Source of the DNA: VBDM01 sp035280025
GTDB taxonomy: Bacteria > Pseudomonadota > Gammaproteobacteria > Burkholderiales > SG8-39
DNA: 14,866 nucleotides
Assembly: GCA_035280025.1 (NCBI GenBank)
Contig: DATEGT010000019.1
Location: 1 to 14,866 of the forward strand
Direction: 5' to 3'
Shown one piece after another: positions 12,990 through 14,866 of this stretch (its first letter is position 1; each line of letters opens with the position of its first letter). Below the pieces are notes generated by a model. The model was not told the origin of the DNA and searched no databases. It saw only the letters and a list, made by a program, of their open reading frames with translations. The translations under genes were made by a program, and so were the position numbers.

Positions 12990-13993
12990 GTCTTCGCCTC
13001 GGTGGTTTCGTTCCGGATCCTTTTTCCGGGGTCGCGCTCCCGCGCGAGGAAGTCCCCGTACGCCGCGGCAATTCCCGCCGCGAGGCCCACGCGCGGCGCC
13101 CAGCCCAGGCGCCGAAGGCGCGACACGTCGAGGAGCTTGCGCGGCGTGCCGTCGGGCTTGCTCGCGTCGAATTCGAGCGCGCCGCGGAACCCGACGACCG
13201 AGGCGATCGTGCGCGCCAGCTCGGCTATGCTCTGGTCCTCGCCGCAGCCGACGTTGATGAGCGGAAAATCGCCGGGACCGTGCAGCACCTCGTCGAAGCG
13301 CGCGTCGGGAAGATTCATCAGCATCACGCAGGCATCCGCCATGTCGTCGCTGTGGAGGAACTCGCGCCGCGGGGCGCCGGTACCCCAAACGACGACGCGC
13401 TCGAGCCCGCCGGCCTTGGCCTCGTGCATCTTGCGCAGCAGCGCCGGGAGGACGTGGGCTCCGGCGAGGTCGTAGTTGTCGCCCGGCCCGTAGAGATTGG
13501 TCGGCATCGCGGCCAGGAAGCGCGAGCCGTACTGGCGGTTGTAGCTGCGGCACATCTCGACGCCCGCGATCTTCGCGACCGCGTACGCCCGGTTCGTGGA
13601 TTCCAGCGGCCCGGTGAGGAGATACTCCTCCCTGATCGGCTGGGGACAGTCGCGCGGGTAGATGCACGACGAGCCGAGGAAGAGCAGGCGCTTCACGCCG
13701 TTGCGCCAGGCCTCGTGGATCACGTTGGTCTGCACCGCGAGGTTGGACTGGATGAACTCCGCCGGGTAGTCGTTGTTGGCGAGAATGCCGCCGACCTTCG
13801 CCGCGGCGACGAAGACGTACGAGGGCTTTTCCCTCTCGAAGAATTGCTTCACCGCCGCCTGGTCGGTGAGCTCCAGCTCCGAGTGCGCCCGGCAGATCAG
13901 GTTGCGATAGCCCTTGCCGACGAGGCGCCGCATGAGCGCCGAGCCGGCGAGGCCGGCGTGGCCGGCGACGTAGACCCGGGCGCTCAGGTCCAT
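12986..13993 (-). CDS. fcl: GDP-L-fucose synthase (GDP-4-keto-6-deoxymannose epimerase/reductase)
   Basis: Fcl (WcaG) epimerises and reduces GDP-4-keto-6-deoxy-D-mannose with NADPH to give GDP-L-fucose, a precursor for surface polysaccharides. The 335-residue protein has the Rossmann motif VAGHAGLAGSA (residues 9-19). It then has KVGGILANN, the catalytic S108 and C110 in GSSCIYP, Y137 and K141 in YAVAK, and H180 in GAHVLPALLRK. These line up with Ser107, Cys109, Tyr136, Lys140 and His179 of the E. coli enzyme. REFLHSDDMADACVMLM and INVGCGEDQSI are typical of the C-terminal half. Its substrate is supplied by Gmd, whose gene ends 15 nt upstream. Confidence 0.96.
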   Translation of the reverse strand: MDLSARVYVAGHAGLAGSALMRRLVGKGYRNLICRAHSELELTDQAAVKQFFEREKPSYVFVAAAKVGGILANNDYPAEFIQSNLAVQTNVIHEAWRNGVKRLLFLGSSCIYPRDCPQPIREEYLLTGPLESTNRAYAVAKIAGVEMCRSYNRQYGSRFLAAMPTNLYGPGDNYDLAGAHVLPALLRKMHEAKAGGLERVVVWGTGAPRREFLHSDDMADACVMLMNLPDARFDEVLHGPGDFPLINVGCGEDQSIAELARTIASVVGFRGALEFDASKPDGTPRKLLDVSRLRRLGWAPRVGLAAGIAAAYGDFLARERDPGKRIRNETTEAKT

Positions 13994-14008
13994 CGCGGGG
14001 CCGCTTCG

Positions 14009-14866
14009 CTATTCATGCGCGGGAACCGCGTGCCCGTGGCGCACGGCGAATTGCTCGCGCTCGGCTTCCTCCAGATCCGCCCGGACCATCTCCGTCACCA
14101 GCTCCGCGAAGCGTATCTTGGGCTTCCAGCCGAGCTTGCGCCGCGCCTTCCTCGCGTCGCCGATCAGGCTGTCCACTTCGGTCGGGCGGAAATAGTCGGG
14201 GTCGACGGCGACGATGCAGCGTCCTTCGCCGTCGTAGCCGCGCTCCCGGACGCCCTTGCCCTTCCAGCGGATCCGCAGGCCGAGCTCCGCGGCGGCGGCA
14301 ACGACGAATTCGCGCACCGTGTGCTGCTCGCCGGTGGCGATGACGAAATCCTCGGGCTTGGACTGCTGGAGCATCAGCCACTGCGCCTCGACGTACTCCC
14401 GCGCGTGGCCCCAGTCTCGCCGCGCGTCGAGATTGCCGAGGTAGAGCCGGTCCTGCAGGCCCAGGCGGATGCGGGCGAGCGCCCGCGTGATCTTCCGGCT
14501 CACGAACGTCTCGCCGCGCAGCGGCGATTCGTGGTTGAACAGGATGCCGTTGCAGGCGAACAGGCCGTAGGCCTCGCGGTAGTTGACCGTGATCCAGTAG
14601 GCGTACAGCTTGGCGACGCCGTACGGGGATCGCGGATAGAAAGGCGTGCGCTCGGTCTGCGGGGCCTCGCGCACGAGCCCGAAGAGCTCGGAGGTCGAGG
14701 CCTGGTAGAAGCGCGTCTTCTTCTGCAGCCCCAGAATCCGGATCGCCTCGAGCAGGCGCAGCGCTCCCAGGGCGTCCGCGTTCGCGGTGTATTCCGGCTC
14801 CTCGAACGACACCACGACGTGGCTCTGCGCCGCGAGGTTGTAGATCTCGTCGGGCTGCACCTGCGC
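14009..14866 (-). CDS. gmd: GDP-mannose 4,6-dehydratase (N-terminus outside window)
   Basis: Gmd dehydrates GDP-D-mannose to GDP-4-keto-6-deoxy-D-mannose, the substrate of Fcl. The frame stays open to the window edge (285 codons visible); about 75-80 N-terminal residues, including the NADP-binding glycine motif, are missing. Diagnostic stretches are QPDEIYNLAAQSHVVVSFEEPEYT, the catalytic TSE in QASTSELFG, and PRSPYGVAKLYAYWIT (catalytic Tyr and Lys). ACNGILFNHESPLRGETFVSRKITR, YLGNLDARRDWGHAREYVEAQWLMLQ and IVAVDPDYFRPTEVDSLIGD are also diagnostic. An internal GTG at 14860 can look like a start but lies in the middle of the conserved region. It is the most upstream visible gene of the minus-strand operon. 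Confidence 0.97.
   Translation of the reverse strand, partial: AQVQPDEIYNLAAQSHVVVSFEEPEYTANADALGALRLLEAIRILGLQKKTRFYQASTSELFGLVREAPQTERTPFYPRSPYGVAKLYAYWITVNYREAYGLFACNGILFNHESPLRGETFVSRKITRALARIRLGLQDRLYLGNLDARRDWGHAREYVEAQWLMLQQSKPEDFVIATGEQHTVREFVVAAAAELGLRIRWKGKGVRERGYDGEGRCIVAVDPDYFRPTEVDSLIGDARKARRKLGWKPKIRFAELVTEMVRADLEEAEREQFAVRHGHAVPAHE

Noticed and set aside
11616..13475. 619-codon open frame on the + strand opposite the Bug, hydrolase and fcl genes
   Set aside because: Composition typical of an antisense shadow; the minus-strand frames carry complete family motifs.

Overview
This window looks like chromosomal DNA from a high-GC proteobacterium, most likely a betaproteobacterium of the Burkholderiales type. 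The reasons are the GC-rich third codon positions throughout, a tol-pal locus with betaproteobacterial-style Pal and CpoB, and two Bug/TctC solute-binding proteins in tandem, a family greatly expanded in Burkholderiales. I see no transposase, phage gene, CRISPR array or integrase. Family calls rest on reading the protein sequences; no database was searched.

Region 1 (1-2667, + strand) is the distal end of the Tol-Pal cell-envelope operon: tolB (its extreme 5' end lies outside the window), pal and cpoB/ybgF. These proteins link outer membrane, peptidoglycan and inner membrane during division. Directly after it (2695-3807) is a YeeE/YedE-type sulfur-compound transporter. It converges, with no spacer at all, on a small outer-membrane beta-barrel gene on the - strand (3808-4428).

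Region 2 (4429-5823) holds a tRNA-Lys(UUU) with a readable sigma70-type promoter, then a secreted protein resembling the heparin-lyase-I polysaccharide lyase family. A 187-bp intergenic region follows. It contains a perfect FNR/Anr box (TTGAT-N4-ATCAA), a correctly spaced -10 element and a strong hairpin.

Region 3 (5824-10244, + strand) starts with a 743-residue lipoprotein: a seven-bladed YVTN-type propeller, an InlB-like repeat, a glycine linker and a C-terminal CFI-box domain ending in a membrane helix and an Arg-rich tail. It is the gene under the apparent oxygen-responsive promoter. Then comes a tight four-gene cluster: a 41-codon signal-peptide-like small ORF, two small lipoproteins of unknown function, and a cytoplasmic-looking Yellow/major-royal-jelly-type propeller. 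Junctions are ATGA, 10 nt and GTGA.

Region 4 (10238-14866, - strand) is one tightly packed operon read right to left: gmd (5' end outside the window), fcl (GDP-L-fucose synthase), an alpha/beta hydrolase of the 3-oxoadipate enol-lactonase type, and two Bug periplasmic binding proteins. Gmd and Fcl make GDP-L-fucose from GDP-mannose. The hydrolase and Bug proteins look like a carboxylate uptake/catabolism module welded onto the sugar genes.

The strongest candidates for something undescribed are the FNR-controlled, possibly doubly anchored CFI-box propeller lipoprotein, the small-ORF/lipoprotein/Yellow cluster beside it, and the mixed fucose/enol-lactonase/Bug operon.
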